DNA of 64,000 bases from Pseudanabaena cinerea FACHB-1277 (GTDB lineage Bacteria > Cyanobacteriota > Cyanobacteriia > Pseudanabaenales > Pseudanabaenaceae): the NCBI RefSeq assembly GCF_014696345.1, contig NZ_JACJPY010000011.1, positions 1 through 64,000 on the forward strand, given 5' to 3'. The position numbers were made by a program, and so were the translations under genes. Shown piece after piece: positions 37,217-46,248 of this stretch. The notes under the pieces are model-generated. The model did no database searches. It was not told the origin of the DNA and worked only from the letters and a program-made list of their open reading frames with translations. Within the stretch, counting starts at the first letter, position 1; every line of letters begins with the position of its first letter.

Positions 37217-38197
37217 CTAAGCTTTTTTTTTGCTAGAACCAAGCCATAGACGCAAAATGTTAGGGATTTCTAAGTCTTGACTGCCAGCCCCCAAGCCGAC
37301 TTTTTTGATGGTCATTAATGGGACTTCGCCAAAACTCTCGCTAATTGTAACAGCGATCGCTGCCCCTGTGGGCGTGACTAACTCTTTTCTGATGCCATTG
37401 TCAAAGGTCATGACGGCGTGAGTTTCCCATAACTTGAGGGTGGCAGGGGCAGGCACGGGCATAATGCCATGCTCGCAATGCACATAGCCGCCCCCCGCAG
37501 GCAATGGTGAGCAGTAAATCTGCTCGACCCCTAAATAGGCTAAGCCTGCACAGGTACAAACAATATCCACGATCGCATCCAGCGCCCCCACTTCATGAAA
37601 ATGTACCTGTTCGGGGGCAATGCCATGCACCAATCCCTCCGCGATCGCCAATTCTCGAAATGTGGCAATGCTCCATATTTCCACCTGTTTGGGCAGTTTA
37701 GCATTACGGATGATCTGCTCTATTGCGGGCAAATGACGATGGGCTTTATGAATTTGAGGAATAACTGCATGGGCATGGTTAAGCTCATGATCATGGGAAT
37801 GCGGGTGATCATGATGGTCATGGTGATTATGATCATTATGATCATCGACTACTAAGACTTGGACATCTGATTCAAATACCGATAGAGCCGCGATCTCGAT
37901 CGTTTCCTTATCAGGGTCGCGATCGGCAGCTATAGCCTTTACTATTTTCTTAGGTGGTTCACTAGGTTTTGGTTGCGGCTCTGGTGCTGGGCTTTCTAGG
38001 ATTTCAACGTGCATTTTTAAGGCTTCGATGCCCCTGCGCTTAACTGTTTCTGTCCATAATTTCACCTGACTCTCTAGCCCTAGTTTCTGCACAACGTCCT
38101 GCAAATATTCTAAAGGCACACCCGCATTAACCAATGCACCCAAACACATATCCCCTGCGATTCCTGTCGGGCAGTCCCAATAGGCAATGGTTCCCAT
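37217..38197 (-). CDS. larC: LarC, N-terminal half with His-rich insertion
   Basis: This 326-residue frame is the N-terminal domain of LarC (nickel insertion into the pincer cofactor). It begins MGTIAYWDCPTGIAGDMCLGAL, with the conserved CxxGIAGDM. It ends LRLWLGSSKKKA at a TAG three bases after nine A residues (37223-37231). A -1 slip there joins it to the C-terminal half for a ~490-residue protein. An acidic/proline-rich insert of ~60 residues ends in a histidine-rich stretch (DHNDHNHHDHHDHPHSHDHE, about 128-147), probably a metal store or sensor. HFHEVGALDAIVDI and GGGYVHCEHGIMPVPAP follow. I use the ATG at 38197 rather than the longer frame. Confidence 0.9.
   Translation of the reverse strand: MGTIAYWDCPTGIAGDMCLGALVNAGVPLEYLQDVVQKLGLESQVKLWTETVKRRGIEALKMHVEILESPAPEPQPKPSEPPKKIVKAIAADRDPDKETIEIAALSVFESDVQVLVVDDHNDHNHHDHHDHPHSHDHELNHAHAVIPQIHKAHRHLPAIEQIIRNAKLPKQVEIWSIATFRELAIAEGLVHGIAPEQVHFHEVGALDAIVDIVCTCAGLAYLGVEQIYCSPLPAGGGYVHCEHGIMPVPAPATLKLWETHAVMTFDNGIRKELVTPTGAAIAVTISESFGEVPLMTIKKVGLGAGSQDLEIPNILRLWLGSSKKKA
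37219..37234 (-). promoter_or_regulatory. larC: A9 slippery site joining the two larC frames
   Basis: On the minus strand the codons AGC AAA AAA AAA GCT TAG end the first frame. Slipping back one base gives A-AGC TTA GCT CTG, in frame with the second half. Nine A residues can support ribosomal or polymerase slippage. Confidence 0.7.
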
Positions 38198-38286
38198 AGT
38201 GATCTCTCTCTTTTTTTGCAAATTGTAGCTTTTTTTTGCGTAAGTCCCAACTGATAAAGAAGAGCCGTGCCTTGCGTGGATCTTCT

Positions 38287-39186
38287 TTATAAATTTGCAA
38301 TTGCGTTGCGTTGCCAGCGATCGCGCTTAATTCTTCGTAGCGCCGAGCCTGTAAACCTGCGTTCCCATTCAGCATCGGTCATATTTGCCAAATCCGCCAA
38401 TGGTGGATCGATGTTATGGTCAAAGGGCTGAAAATCAGTTTCCGCCGTCTCTTGGGCAAAGCGTTGATTCCAAGGGCAAACATCTTGGCAAATGTCACAG
38501 CCTGCAACCCAATTGTTGAGATTAATCGCCTCAGGGATCACCTCTGCCCTGTTCTCAATGGTGTGATAGGCAATACAACGATTGGCATCTACCACAAAGG
38601 GCTGGGCGATCGCCCCCGTTGGACAAGCATCAAGGCAACGGGTACAAGTGCCACAATGCTCCGTATGGGGTTGATCAGGCTCCAATTCTAAATTGGTCAG
38701 AATTTCTCCTAAAAATAACCAAGAACCATATTCGCGGCTAATCACATTACTATGCTTGCCGATCCAACCGATCCCCGCCCTCTGTGCCAAGGCTTTTTCA
38801 GCGATCGGTCCTGTATCCACATAATACCTTGCCTCAATATTTTCCCCTTGGGCAGTTAGCCAATGTGCCAAAGCCTTGAGTTTCTTTGTCAATACCTTGT
38901 GATAATCACGCCCCCAGCCATATCTAGATATTTTGCCCACAGCGCGATCGCCCGAATGTTGATGAGGTGTGTAATAATTCAGCGCCACACAAATTACCGA
39001 CTTCACCCCCGCCATTACCTGCGTAATATCTTGACGCTTAGGATTTGCCATCCATGCCATATCCGCCTGATAGCCAAGATCGAGCCAAGCTTGCAGATGT
39101 GCTGCCTCCTGCCCCGTCTCCGCTTTCGTAAAGCCAATCTTACTAAACCCTAATTCCTGAGATTTCGCAGCGATCGTCCGCTTCAT
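38287..39186 (-). CDS. queG: Epoxyqueuosine reductase
   Basis: This 299-residue cobalamin-dependent iron-sulfur enzyme reduces epoxyqueuosine to queuosine in tRNA. It has the N-terminal DUF1730-type domain (FSKIGFTKAE, RYGWGRDYHKVL), RYYVDTGPIAEKALAQRAGIGWIGKH, and two [4Fe-4S] cysteine sets CGTCTRCLDACPTGAI (about 183-198) and CDICQDVCPWN (about 232-242). Length is slightly short because the C-terminal HEAT extension is absent, as in many homologues. I choose the ATG at 39186 since GGAG lies five bases before it; a GTG three codons upstream is the alternative. It lies upstream of larC on the same strand, 90 bp away. Confidence 0.93.
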   Translation of the reverse strand: MKRTIAAKSQELGFSKIGFTKAETGQEAAHLQAWLDLGYQADMAWMANPKRQDITQVMAGVKSVICVALNYYTPHQHSGDRAVGKISRYGWGRDYHKVLTKKLKALAHWLTAQGENIEARYYVDTGPIAEKALAQRAGIGWIGKHSNVISREYGSWLFLGEILTNLELEPDQPHTEHCGTCTRCLDACPTGAIAQPFVVDANRCIAYHTIENRAEVIPEAINLNNWVAGCDICQDVCPWNQRFAQETAETDFQPFDHNIDPPLADLANMTDAEWERRFTGSALRRIKRDRWQRNAIANL

Positions 39187-39198
39187 TGCCTCCACAAA

Positions 39199-40338
39199 CT
39201 AACCTCCCCCCAACCAACCAAAAAAGCCCCCTTTCTTGCCTTTATCATCCTTAGATTTTGCCTGTCTATTACCAGCCACATTGGGCATAGTACCACTTAC
39301 CTGATCAATATATTGCAGCGCTAAAGGCTCATTAGGATTCAACTTTAAAGCCTGTTGAAAACTAACCTTAGCCATCCCCGCCAACTTTTGATTGAGATAC
39401 ACAAACCCCAAAAGAGCGTGACACTTACTGTTATTGCAATCAATTTGGATCGCCGCCCGCAACTCCTTCAGCGCCGAAGCCCATAGCTGCTGTTGAATAT
39501 AACTTTCCGCCTGACGGATATAATTATCAAGCGCCCCTGAACTTACCCGCCCAGCCCCAGTATCTTTGGGCTTAGAGCCATTATCACTTCGCATTTGGTA
39601 ACTGCCTTGATAGCCGCCTTGATAGCTGCTGCCATAGCTATTTGATTTTGTCGTTCCAGTATCACCAGCAGTCCGATCCCCATTGCTATTTAAGCCATAA
39701 CCTTTACTATCCTTCCTATCAACCCCATTTTTAGCATTTCCATTAATAGCAGTATCATCGCTATTAAGATCACGGCTAACCTGACTACCACCACCCGTAT
39801 TAAGTCCAGCGTTTGAGCGACTGTTATAACTAATTACTTCACCACTATGACGATACCCTTCCTGCAACAAGATGTAAACTAAATTTAGTTCACTAAGTAA
39901 GCCAATATTCTCTATGGCTTCGGTTAGATTTTGATACTGAATTTTGGCAATTTCATTAATACTCTGTTCATAACTTGTCGCCTGAGCAGACAAAAGTAAT
40001 TGCTTAGCAATCTCAGACTGTGGCTCAAACCTTTGATTGCGTTTCATCAGCCGCTTACCCAACAACTTGAGAATTGCGTAATATTCAGTGCGCTCTCGCT
40101 CTTGTGATAGCACATCATAGGCAGGGTTGACTAATTTAGACAGGTATTGGGTCGCAATTAGCTTTTCTTCATCAGTACGCCCATGCACATCGGGATGCAG
40201 ACATTTTGCAATACTCAAATATCGTTTACGCACATGGGATGCTGGCGCTGTTAGTGGTAATCCCAAAACAGCATAATAATCGTTGAAATCATATTGACCG
40301 ATGCCTCGTTCAATCCGAAAAGTTTTGGGATGTGCCAC
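39199..40338 (-). CDS. DnaJ-domain protein with TPR repeats
   Basis: This 379-residue co-chaperone-like protein has an N-terminal J domain (FNDYYAVLGLPLTAPASHVRKRY, HPD in CLHPDVHGR, about residues 18-85). A helical region follows (100-165), then a low-complexity Gly/Ser/Asn linker with YQGGYQGSYQ repeats (170-265). TPR units complete it (YIRQAESYIQQQLWASALKELRAAI and GMAKVSFQQALKLNPNEPLAL), with a basic glycine tail GGFFGWLGGG. The HPD motif predicts Hsp70 stimulation. It uses a GTG start at 40338. It lies 12 bases upstream of queG on the same strand, likely one transcript. Confidence 0.88.
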   Translation of the reverse strand: MAHPKTFRIERGIGQYDFNDYYAVLGLPLTAPASHVRKRYLSIAKCLHPDVHGRTDEEKLIATQYLSKLVNPAYDVLSQERERTEYYAILKLLGKRLMKRNQRFEPQSEIAKQLLLSAQATSYEQSINEIAKIQYQNLTEAIENIGLLSELNLVYILLQEGYRHSGEVISYNSRSNAGLNTGGGSQVSRDLNSDDTAINGNAKNGVDRKDSKGYGLNSNGDRTAGDTGTTKSNSYGSSYQGGYQGSYQMRSDNGSKPKDTGAGRVSSGALDNYIRQAESYIQQQLWASALKELRAAIQIDCNNSKCHALLGFVYLNQKLAGMAKVSFQQALKLNPNEPLALQYIDQVSGTMPNVAGNRQAKSKDDKGKKGGFFGWLGGG

Positions 40339-40517
40339 TATCTAACCTCACTATCAAACTAAATTTGCGTCAATATACCAATTCACAAAAGCGTAATCAA
40401 ACCTCTGCAAACCATAAACTAAACCCAGTCATGACTCTCAAATTAGGGGAGCTGTATCAGGAAATGCGATCAACCATGGGAGGGGTAGGAAAATCCCAAA
40501 AATCAACTGAAGTTTAG

Positions 40518-40972
40518 CAAGTTTTAGAAGGGCAATGCAGTCTGATTTAAGCAATTTTAACTATTCCTTAGCTAATCTTAATTAAATTACAGCCTATTGC
40601 GGCTTTGAGTAATACAGATAAATTTTAGAAAGCGGCGCTTTCTAAATCTGCTTTGGGTTTAAATCAAGCGCAAGGCTCTGTAAAACAGAAATATTTTTTG
40701 TTTAAGTTATTGCTTGGCGCTGTAGTTGATAAATTTTCAGAGCCATATAAATAATACCTGATTTAGATATTGCTTTTATGGTAAATTCTAAAAACAAAAA
40801 ACGAGTGGCAGCGCGGGGCGGTGCTACTCGTTTTTATATGGTTTATAAAAAATACTCCCAAAAGTGTTGTTATATTTTCGTGAGTTGACAACTAAACCCA
40901 GTATTGATGTCCTCAGTTGAGCATCTCAACTTCAAGATTATTGCCGCATGGGCATCTTGCCCACTTCAATAA
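40518..40972. other. Gene-free stretch rich in hairpins and repeats
   Basis: No coding frame is supported. It holds a hairpin TTTAGAAAGC/GCTTTCTAAA (40624-40646), two partial copies of the dispersed GCGCAAAG motif (about 40668-40690 and 40719-40735), the CGAGT hairpin at 40796-40836 and AGTTGAG-CAT-CTCAACT (40915-40931). The last may help terminate sodB. Confidence 0.5.
40796..40836. repeat. CGAGT/ACTCG hairpin
   Basis: AAAAACGAGTGGCA pairs with TGCTACTCGTTTTT around an 11-base loop. It resembles an intrinsic terminator in both directions and shares stem ends with the hairpin at 8605-8644. Confidence 0.65.
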
Positions 40973-41575
40973 CTAGATGGCTGCAAAGTTGGCTGCAACA
41001 AACTCCCAGTTGATCAAATTCTCAACAAAGTTGGTCATGAAGTTAGGACGACTATTTTGGAAATCTAGATAGTAGGCGTGTTCCCACACATCCATTGTCA
41101 ATAGTGGTACTTGACCTTCATGGATCAAGGGATTTTCGGCGTTGGGGGTTTTGGTGATTTTCAATGAGCCGCCTTCAGCGACAAGCCATGCCCAGCCACT
41201 ACCAAATTGAGTTGCCCCAGCATTTTTAAATTCGGTTTTGAAGTTGTCTAGGCTGCCAAAACTGGCGTTGATGGCTTCTAATAATTCACCAGTGGGCGAT
41301 CCACCACCCGCAGGTTTGATCCCATTCCAATAAAATGTGTGATTCCAAACTTGGGCGGCATTGTTAAAGATGCCAGCTTTGCCTTCTTTATAGCTGATCT
41401 TGATGATATCTTCTAGAGACTTATCAGCAAGGTCAGTATCTTTGATCAGGTTGTTTAGATTGTCAACATAGGCTTTATGGTGTTTGCCATAGTGAAAGGA
41501 TAGGGTTTCCGCAGACATACCCGAAGCAGCTAGAGCATCTTGGGCGTAAGGTAGGGGTGCTAGTTCAAATGCCAT
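40973..41575 (-). CDS. sodB: Superoxide dismutase (Fe/Mn family)
   Basis: This 200-residue cytosolic enzyme converts superoxide to peroxide and oxygen. Metal ligands are visible: His in [17 protein letters not shown] (about 27), His in [11 protein letters not shown] (about 78), and Asp and His in [13 protein letters not shown] (about 162 and 166). The pattern [18 protein letters not shown] and [10 protein letters not shown] is of the Fe-type. ATG start at 41575 ([15 protein letters not shown]). It is divergent from msrB across a 230-bp gap, so two oxidative-stress genes share an intergenic region. Confidence 0.96.
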   Translation of the reverse strand: MAFELAPLPYAQDALAASGMSAETLSFHYGKHHKAYVDNLNNLIKDTDLADKSLEDIIKISYKEGKAGIFNNAAQVWNHTFYWNGIKPAGGGSPTGELLEAINASFGSLDNFKTEFKNAGATQFGSGWAWLVAEGGSLKITKTPNAENPLIHEGQVPLLTMDVWEHAYYLDFQNSRPNFMTNFVENLINWEFVAANFAAI

Positions 41576-41804
41576 TGTTTTTTATTACCTTTTAAAGTCA
41601 GAATTGCTTTCTCAGCTTTAAGTATTGTTACAATTATATAATGATTCGGGTTGAATTAGAAACTAGTAAAATTTTGGAAAGTGTTGCAAATCCGCCATCT
41701 CCAAAAAGTTTCATGTCATTTGACGGATCAGCGGTCTATGGGATTATTCATAAACTGTAGCTGAAAATACAAAAATTAAATTTGCGTAATAATGGTCTTT
41801 ACCC

Positions 41805-42374
41805 ATGAAAAAGCGCGAGCTGTTGATAACTGGAGTGACTGTATTTGGTGGTGCTTGGCTATGGCAGTTTTTCAATAACCATGAAGATCTCCCACTTGCC
41901 AGTACAAATCAGCTAATTGCTGCCAGTCCTCCCGATCAATCTACAAATAAGTCCACAAGTCAATCTAAGAATCAATTGGTGAATAAAGTTATGAAAACTG
42001 AGGCAGAATGGCAACAGGAGCTAACTCCTGAGCAGTTTTATGTGTTGCGGAAACATGGTACAGAGAGAGCTTTTACTAGTCCCCTTGATAAAACCTACGA
42101 TAAGGGGATCTATTATTGTGCGGGGTGTAATCAGGCTTTGTTTACTTCAGATACTAAGTTTAATAGTGGCACGGGGTGGCCTAGCTTTTTTGATCCTATT
42201 GAGGGGGCGATCGCCACTAAGAGCGACAATACTTTTTTTATGCGCCGCACGGAAGTCCATTGCAGCCGTTGCGAGGGGCATTTGGGTCATGTGTTTGATG
42301 ATGGCCCACGCCCGACGGGTAAACGCTATTGCATGAATGGCGTGTCGCTTAGGTTTGAGCCTGCTCAGGCTTGA
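41805..42374 (+). CDS. msrB: Peptide-methionine (R)-S-oxide reductase, membrane-anchored or exported
   Basis: This 189-residue enzyme reduces the R-form of methionine sulfoxide. Residues ~65-185 are the MsrB domain: zinc CxxC pairs CAGCNQ and CSRCEG, GTGWPSF, and the catalytic cysteine in KRYCMNGVSL (about 175). The N-terminus is unusual for a cytosolic MsrB: KKRE then a hydrophobic helix (LLITGVTVFGGAWLWQFF) and a low-complexity linker rich in Ser, Asn and Gln. This suggests anchoring or export to the periplasm or lumen. An internal ATG at 41991 would give the bare domain. It is divergent from sodB. Confidence 0.93.
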   Translation: MKKRELLITGVTVFGGAWLWQFFNNHEDLPLASTNQLIAASPPDQSTNKSTSQSKNQLVNKVMKTEAEWQQELTPEQFYVLRKHGTERAFTSPLDKTYDKGIYYCAGCNQALFTSDTKFNSGTGWPSFFDPIEGAIATKSDNTFFMRRTEVHCSRCEGHLGHVFDDGPRPTGKRYCMNGVSLRFEPAQA

Positions 42375-42401
42375 CACTAAATTGCCTTGCATTCACGGCT
42401 A

Positions 42402-42458
42402 AATAACAGAGGCTTTGCGAAAATCGACCAATCTGATCTTTGCAAGGTCTTTGTTATT
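42402..42458. terminator. Bidirectional hairpin between msrB and ribF
   Basis: AATAACAGAGGCTTTGC pairs (with wobble pairs) with GCAAGGTCTTTGTTATT around a ~23-base loop. It overlaps the ribF stop codon, between convergent genes. Confidence 0.65.
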
Positions 42459-43434
42459 GGGGAACAGTGCAGAGCTGCTCAGTATCAAGATATCTTTGCG
42501 CTGATTGGCAGTCTTGGTGAATTTGTGATTGCAGCGCATCTAGGGACTCAAATTTTTGTTCGGGACGGATAAATTGCTTTAACTCAACGTTGAGCCTTTG
42601 ACCATAAATATCCCCTTGCCATGCAAATAGATGTACTTCCAGCGATCGCAGATTGCCGTTAACCGTTGGGCGCATCCCGATATTCATTACCCCACTTATG
42701 TATGGGTGGGCATTATTTATCAGTACCTGTACAGCATAGACCCCATCGCGGGGTAAGCATTTTGCTTCGGGTATGGCGATATTGGCGGTGGGGAAGCCAA
42801 TTGTCCTGCCTAATTGCTTGCCATAGACAACTTCACCAAGAAGATTGTAAGGACGACCAAGGAGCGCATTGGCAAGGTCAATATTTCCTTCGGCAAGGGC
42901 TGCGCGAATGTTAGAACTGCTGATGCGTACTGCTTGGTTCGATGTCCCCACATTCATAGTCTGCTCAGGGATCACCGTGAGGCGATCGCCCCAGATCTGC
43001 TGCAAGTCATTGATGCTGCCCTGACGTTGCTTGCCAAATCGAAAATCACAGCCCACGCTGATCATTTCTACCTGCATTGATTTAATCAAAATTTGCTGAA
43101 TAAATTCAGCCGCCGTGAGTTTGGCGAGTGCCGCATTAAAGGGCAACAATACTAATTGCTCTACGCCTAAATCTGCTAATAATGATACTTTCTCTTCAAA
43201 GGGGGCTAGTAGTTGACGCGGTTGGTTGCTAAAGAATTCTTGAGGGTGCGGGGCAAAGGAGACAACGGTGCTGGTCAAGTGGCGATCGTCCAAGGCGGTA
43301 GGCAAAATTGGGGCAATTACGCGGCGATGTCCTATATGCACGCCGTCAAAATTGCCTAGGGCGATCGCCGTTGGGCGGGAAATTTCGGTTGGGTCAAAAA
43401 TTATTCTCACACTTAATATTTTGACACAATTCAT
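42454..43434 (-). CDS. ribF: Bifunctional riboflavin kinase / FAD synthetase
   Basis: This 326-residue enzyme converts riboflavin to FMN and FAD. The N-terminal FAD synthetase domain has ALGNFDGVHIGHRRVI (HxGH nucleotidyltransferase motif, about 25-40), DFRFGKQRQG and SSNIRAALAEG. The C-terminal kinase domain has LGRTIGFPTANIAIP, DGVYAVQV, GVMNIGMRPTVNG and the LNVELKQFIRPEQKFESLDAL tail. Both domains are complete. ATG at 43434. Convergent with msrB; a shared hairpin separates them. Confidence 0.95.
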   Translation of the reverse strand: MNCVKILSVRIIFDPTEISRPTAIALGNFDGVHIGHRRVIAPILPTALDDRHLTSTVVSFAPHPQEFFSNQPRQLLAPFEEKVSLLADLGVEQLVLLPFNAALAKLTAAEFIQQILIKSMQVEMISVGCDFRFGKQRQGSINDLQQIWGDRLTVIPEQTMNVGTSNQAVRISSSNIRAALAEGNIDLANALLGRPYNLLGEVVYGKQLGRTIGFPTANIAIPEAKCLPRDGVYAVQVLINNAHPYISGVMNIGMRPTVNGNLRSLEVHLFAWQGDIYGQRLNVELKQFIRPEQKFESLDALQSQIHQDCQSAQRYLDTEQLCTVPQ

Positions 43435-43551
43435 GGATTTACATTACTATTCAAAGCCGCAATGGGCTGTAGTGATTATAAATATTGTCAAGAGGCAGTT
43501 AGGCTGCTGCTGGTGCAAAGGTTTTAAACTTTTGTCAATTTCTCTGGGGTG

Positions 43552-45963
43552 TTAGTTTGACTGGCATTGGATTGTAATTGGATCGAATAAGTCTGCGTCA
43601 TCTGGCAACAGGTTGTTCAATAGTTTTGCCACTTCATCGGCATTTAGAGGAGAAAATAGGTGATGCCCTTGCCCTGCATGGCAGTTATGGAATTTCAGGA
43701 AATTCAGTTGTTCTTCGGTCTCTATTCCTTCTGCAATCACATTTAATCCTAAATTAATGCCCAAAATGATGATCGCCTTCACGATTTCGCCATCACCGCT
43801 ATCCATTTTTAAATGAGAGATAAAGGAGCGATCAATTTTTAGCGTATGAATCGGGAATTGGTGTAAATAGCTCAGAGAGGAATAACCTGTGCCGAAGTCA
43901 TCAATGCAGATCCGAACATTTTGGTCGCTTAGTTCCGATAAAATTTGATTGGCGATCGAAGTTTTCTCAAGGAGAATACTTTCTGTAATCTCAATTTTTA
44001 AATTAGCATTTCGCAAGTTGGTTTGTGCCAAAATCTGATTGATCTGCTCGGTCAATCCATATTGATTGAATTGTCGCGCCGATAGATTTACATGGATAGT
44101 AAGTTGTTCGGCGGCGGGATAAAGCTGCTGCCAGATTTGCATTTGACGACAGGCTTCCTGCAATACCCAGAAATCAATCATGACAATTAGTCCAATATCC
44201 TCGGCTAATGGCACAAATGAAGCTGGATATATTATGCCCCTTTCGGGATGTTGCCATCGGATCAGCGATTCAAGACCAATAATTTTCCTTGATTGCAGAC
44301 ATACAATCGGTTGATATTGCAGAATAAATTCATTGCGCTCGATCGCTCGGCGTAGTTCATTTTCAAGACGTAGCTTTTGAAAAGCCTCACTATGCATTAC
44401 CGTAGTAAATACTTCATAGCGATCCCTGCCCGACTCTTTGGCGCGATACATGGCGGTATCTGCATCTCGCAGCAATTCTTCGGGGCTAAGATAATTGCTA
44501 CTATTTAGCGCAATGCCAATACTGGTACTAACAAATATTTCCTGACCATTGATTAAGATTGGCAACTTTAGGCGTTCTTGGATTCTTTGAGCGACATCAA
44601 TCACATCCTTTACGCCATTGATGCTTTCCAGCAGCATCACAAATTCATCACCTCCCAACCTTGCCACCGTGTCCCCCGTTCGCAAACATCCTACTAATCG
44701 TTCGGAAACCGTTTGTAATAGTACATCCCCTGCTAAATGTCCAAGGCTGTCATTGATCAATTTGAAGCGATCTAGGTCTAGAAACATGACGGCGAAATCG
44801 GCGGCTGGCAATGCTTCTGCCTGGACATACGATCGCCTCTGGGAAAGGTGCATCGCGTGATTGAGTCGGTCTAGAAAGAGGGAACGATTGGGCAGTCCTG
44901 TTAAGGCATCATGGAAAGCATCATGGCGCAGTTGGGCTTCAATCTTTTGACGTTCCATCAGTTCCTTTTGGGCGCTTTGATAGAGATTGGCTTGATGGAT
45001 GGCGATCGCGCATTGATCCGCAATTACCTTAACCAGCGATCGCACCTCCTCCGACCATTGCCCATGATGCTCAAGGAAATATAGACTAATGCCCCCGCAG
45101 TAAATATTTTGATAAATTAAAGGTGTAATCAACATTGAGAGAATGCCGTAGGATTCCGCCAGTTCGCGTACCTCCGTATGGGTATCTTCATCCACACGCT
45201 CGATCGCAATTTGCTCCCCCTGCGCCAAATGCTGCTGATAGAAATCATAAAATCCACAGTAAACGCCTAAAAATTCATCATTTTGCTGTTGCTGAAGAGT
45301 TGAGGGTAATTTGCTGATGTAACTAGATCGCATTTTGCCATTATGGTCAGGGCGAAAGATCAAACAATGTGAAACCTGCAAGGATTCTTGTAATAGATTG
45401 GCGGTAATTTGTAAGACCTCATCGAGAATAAGCGTACCGCGCATGGCTTGGAGAATGCGATTGATGATTGTTTCTCGCCATGCCTGTCGCTGGATTTTGG
45501 CGATCGCCTCCCTCTGTTGTTGTCGCAAATCAAACTCTGCCAATGCTCTGTGCAGTACCAATGGCAGTCGAAAGAGCCGCTCCTTTAATACATAGTCGGT
45601 CATCCCCGCCTTGATACATTCCACTGCCGCCTCTTCACCAAGGCTGCCCGTAACCAAAATAAAAGGAATATCCTGCGATGATTGCTGGAGATATTGCAGC
45701 GCCTGTAAGCCATTGAGCTTTGGTAAGCGATAATCTGACAATACTGCATCATAGCTAGTTTCTCGCAGAAATTGCTGACATTCTGCGGATGTGGCAGCCA
45801 CGTCATAGGTGACATTAATGTTGGCTGCTGCCAATTCCAAAATGACCAACTCAGCATCGGCGCTTACATCTTCGATGAGCAGTAAGTGCAGCGATCGCGA
45901 TTGTGTGAGTTGCTGCATCTCTATCTCGCTAGATCTTCTGGATTCCGATGTAAAGTCTTGCAT
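43552..45963 (-). CDS. REC-GAF-GGDEF-EAL signalling protein
   Basis: This 803-residue protein predicts cyclic-di-GMP synthesis and breakdown under two sensory inputs. Domains in order: receiver (~25-150; acidic pair in LLLIEDVSAD, phospho-Asp in AVLSDYRLPKLNG), GAF-like (~185-335), GGDEF (~345-515; intact LGGDEFVMLLES and an upstream Arg-rich strand) and EAL (~525-790). In the EAL domain the motif reads ESLIRW, but ITESILLE, DDFGTGYSSL, LKIDRSF and AEGIETEEQ are kept, so phosphodiesterase activity is plausible. It lies downstream of an Rcp1-like regulator and a histidine kinase on the same strand, separated by ~285-bp gaps. Confidence 0.93.
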   Translation of the reverse strand: MQDFTSESRRSSEIEMQQLTQSRSLHLLLIEDVSADAELVILELAAANINVTYDVAATSAECQQFLRETSYDAVLSDYRLPKLNGLQALQYLQQSSQDIPFILVTGSLGEEAAVECIKAGMTDYVLKERLFRLPLVLHRALAEFDLRQQQREAIAKIQRQAWRETIINRILQAMRGTLILDEVLQITANLLQESLQVSHCLIFRPDHNGKMRSSYISKLPSTLQQQQNDEFLGVYCGFYDFYQQHLAQGEQIAIERVDEDTHTEVRELAESYGILSMLITPLIYQNIYCGGISLYFLEHHGQWSEEVRSLVKVIADQCAIAIHQANLYQSAQKELMERQKIEAQLRHDAFHDALTGLPNRSLFLDRLNHAMHLSQRRSYVQAEALPAADFAVMFLDLDRFKLINDSLGHLAGDVLLQTVSERLVGCLRTGDTVARLGGDEFVMLLESINGVKDVIDVAQRIQERLKLPILINGQEIFVSTSIGIALNSSNYLSPEELLRDADTAMYRAKESGRDRYEVFTTVMHSEAFQKLRLENELRRAIERNEFILQYQPIVCLQSRKIIGLESLIRWQHPERGIIYPASFVPLAEDIGLIVMIDFWVLQEACRQMQIWQQLYPAAEQLTIHVNLSARQFNQYGLTEQINQILAQTNLRNANLKIEITESILLEKTSIANQILSELSDQNVRICIDDFGTGYSSLSYLHQFPIHTLKIDRSFISHLKMDSGDGEIVKAIIILGINLGLNVIAEGIETEEQLNFLKFHNCHAGQGHHLFSPLNADEVAKLLNNLLPDDADLFDPITIQCQSN

Positions 45964-46248
45964 TATTTACGGATATCAAGTTGTAAGTAAATTCAGATTA
46001 ATTATTTATACTCATTAATGCCCATCAGTTACTAGGAATTAGTCAACCAACTAAATATTCTTAGTTGCTGATTGGTCTGCTCATAAATGGGGTAGAAATA
46101 ATATTTTTTCAGTGTATCTAAAAAAATTATTGAATATACTCCCTTTTGTCATAAATTGCTACCCTTTAGCGAGCAAATTGATTAACAAAAAAGCCAAACT
46201 GGCGATCGCTAACTGGTCAAATGAAACTTTCCGTTACTTTCTACTGAT

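Noticed and set aside
40332-40517. 61-codon plus-strand frame
   Set aside because: Overlaps the start of the DnaJ-TPR gene; composition is not gene-like and no ribosome binding site is seen.
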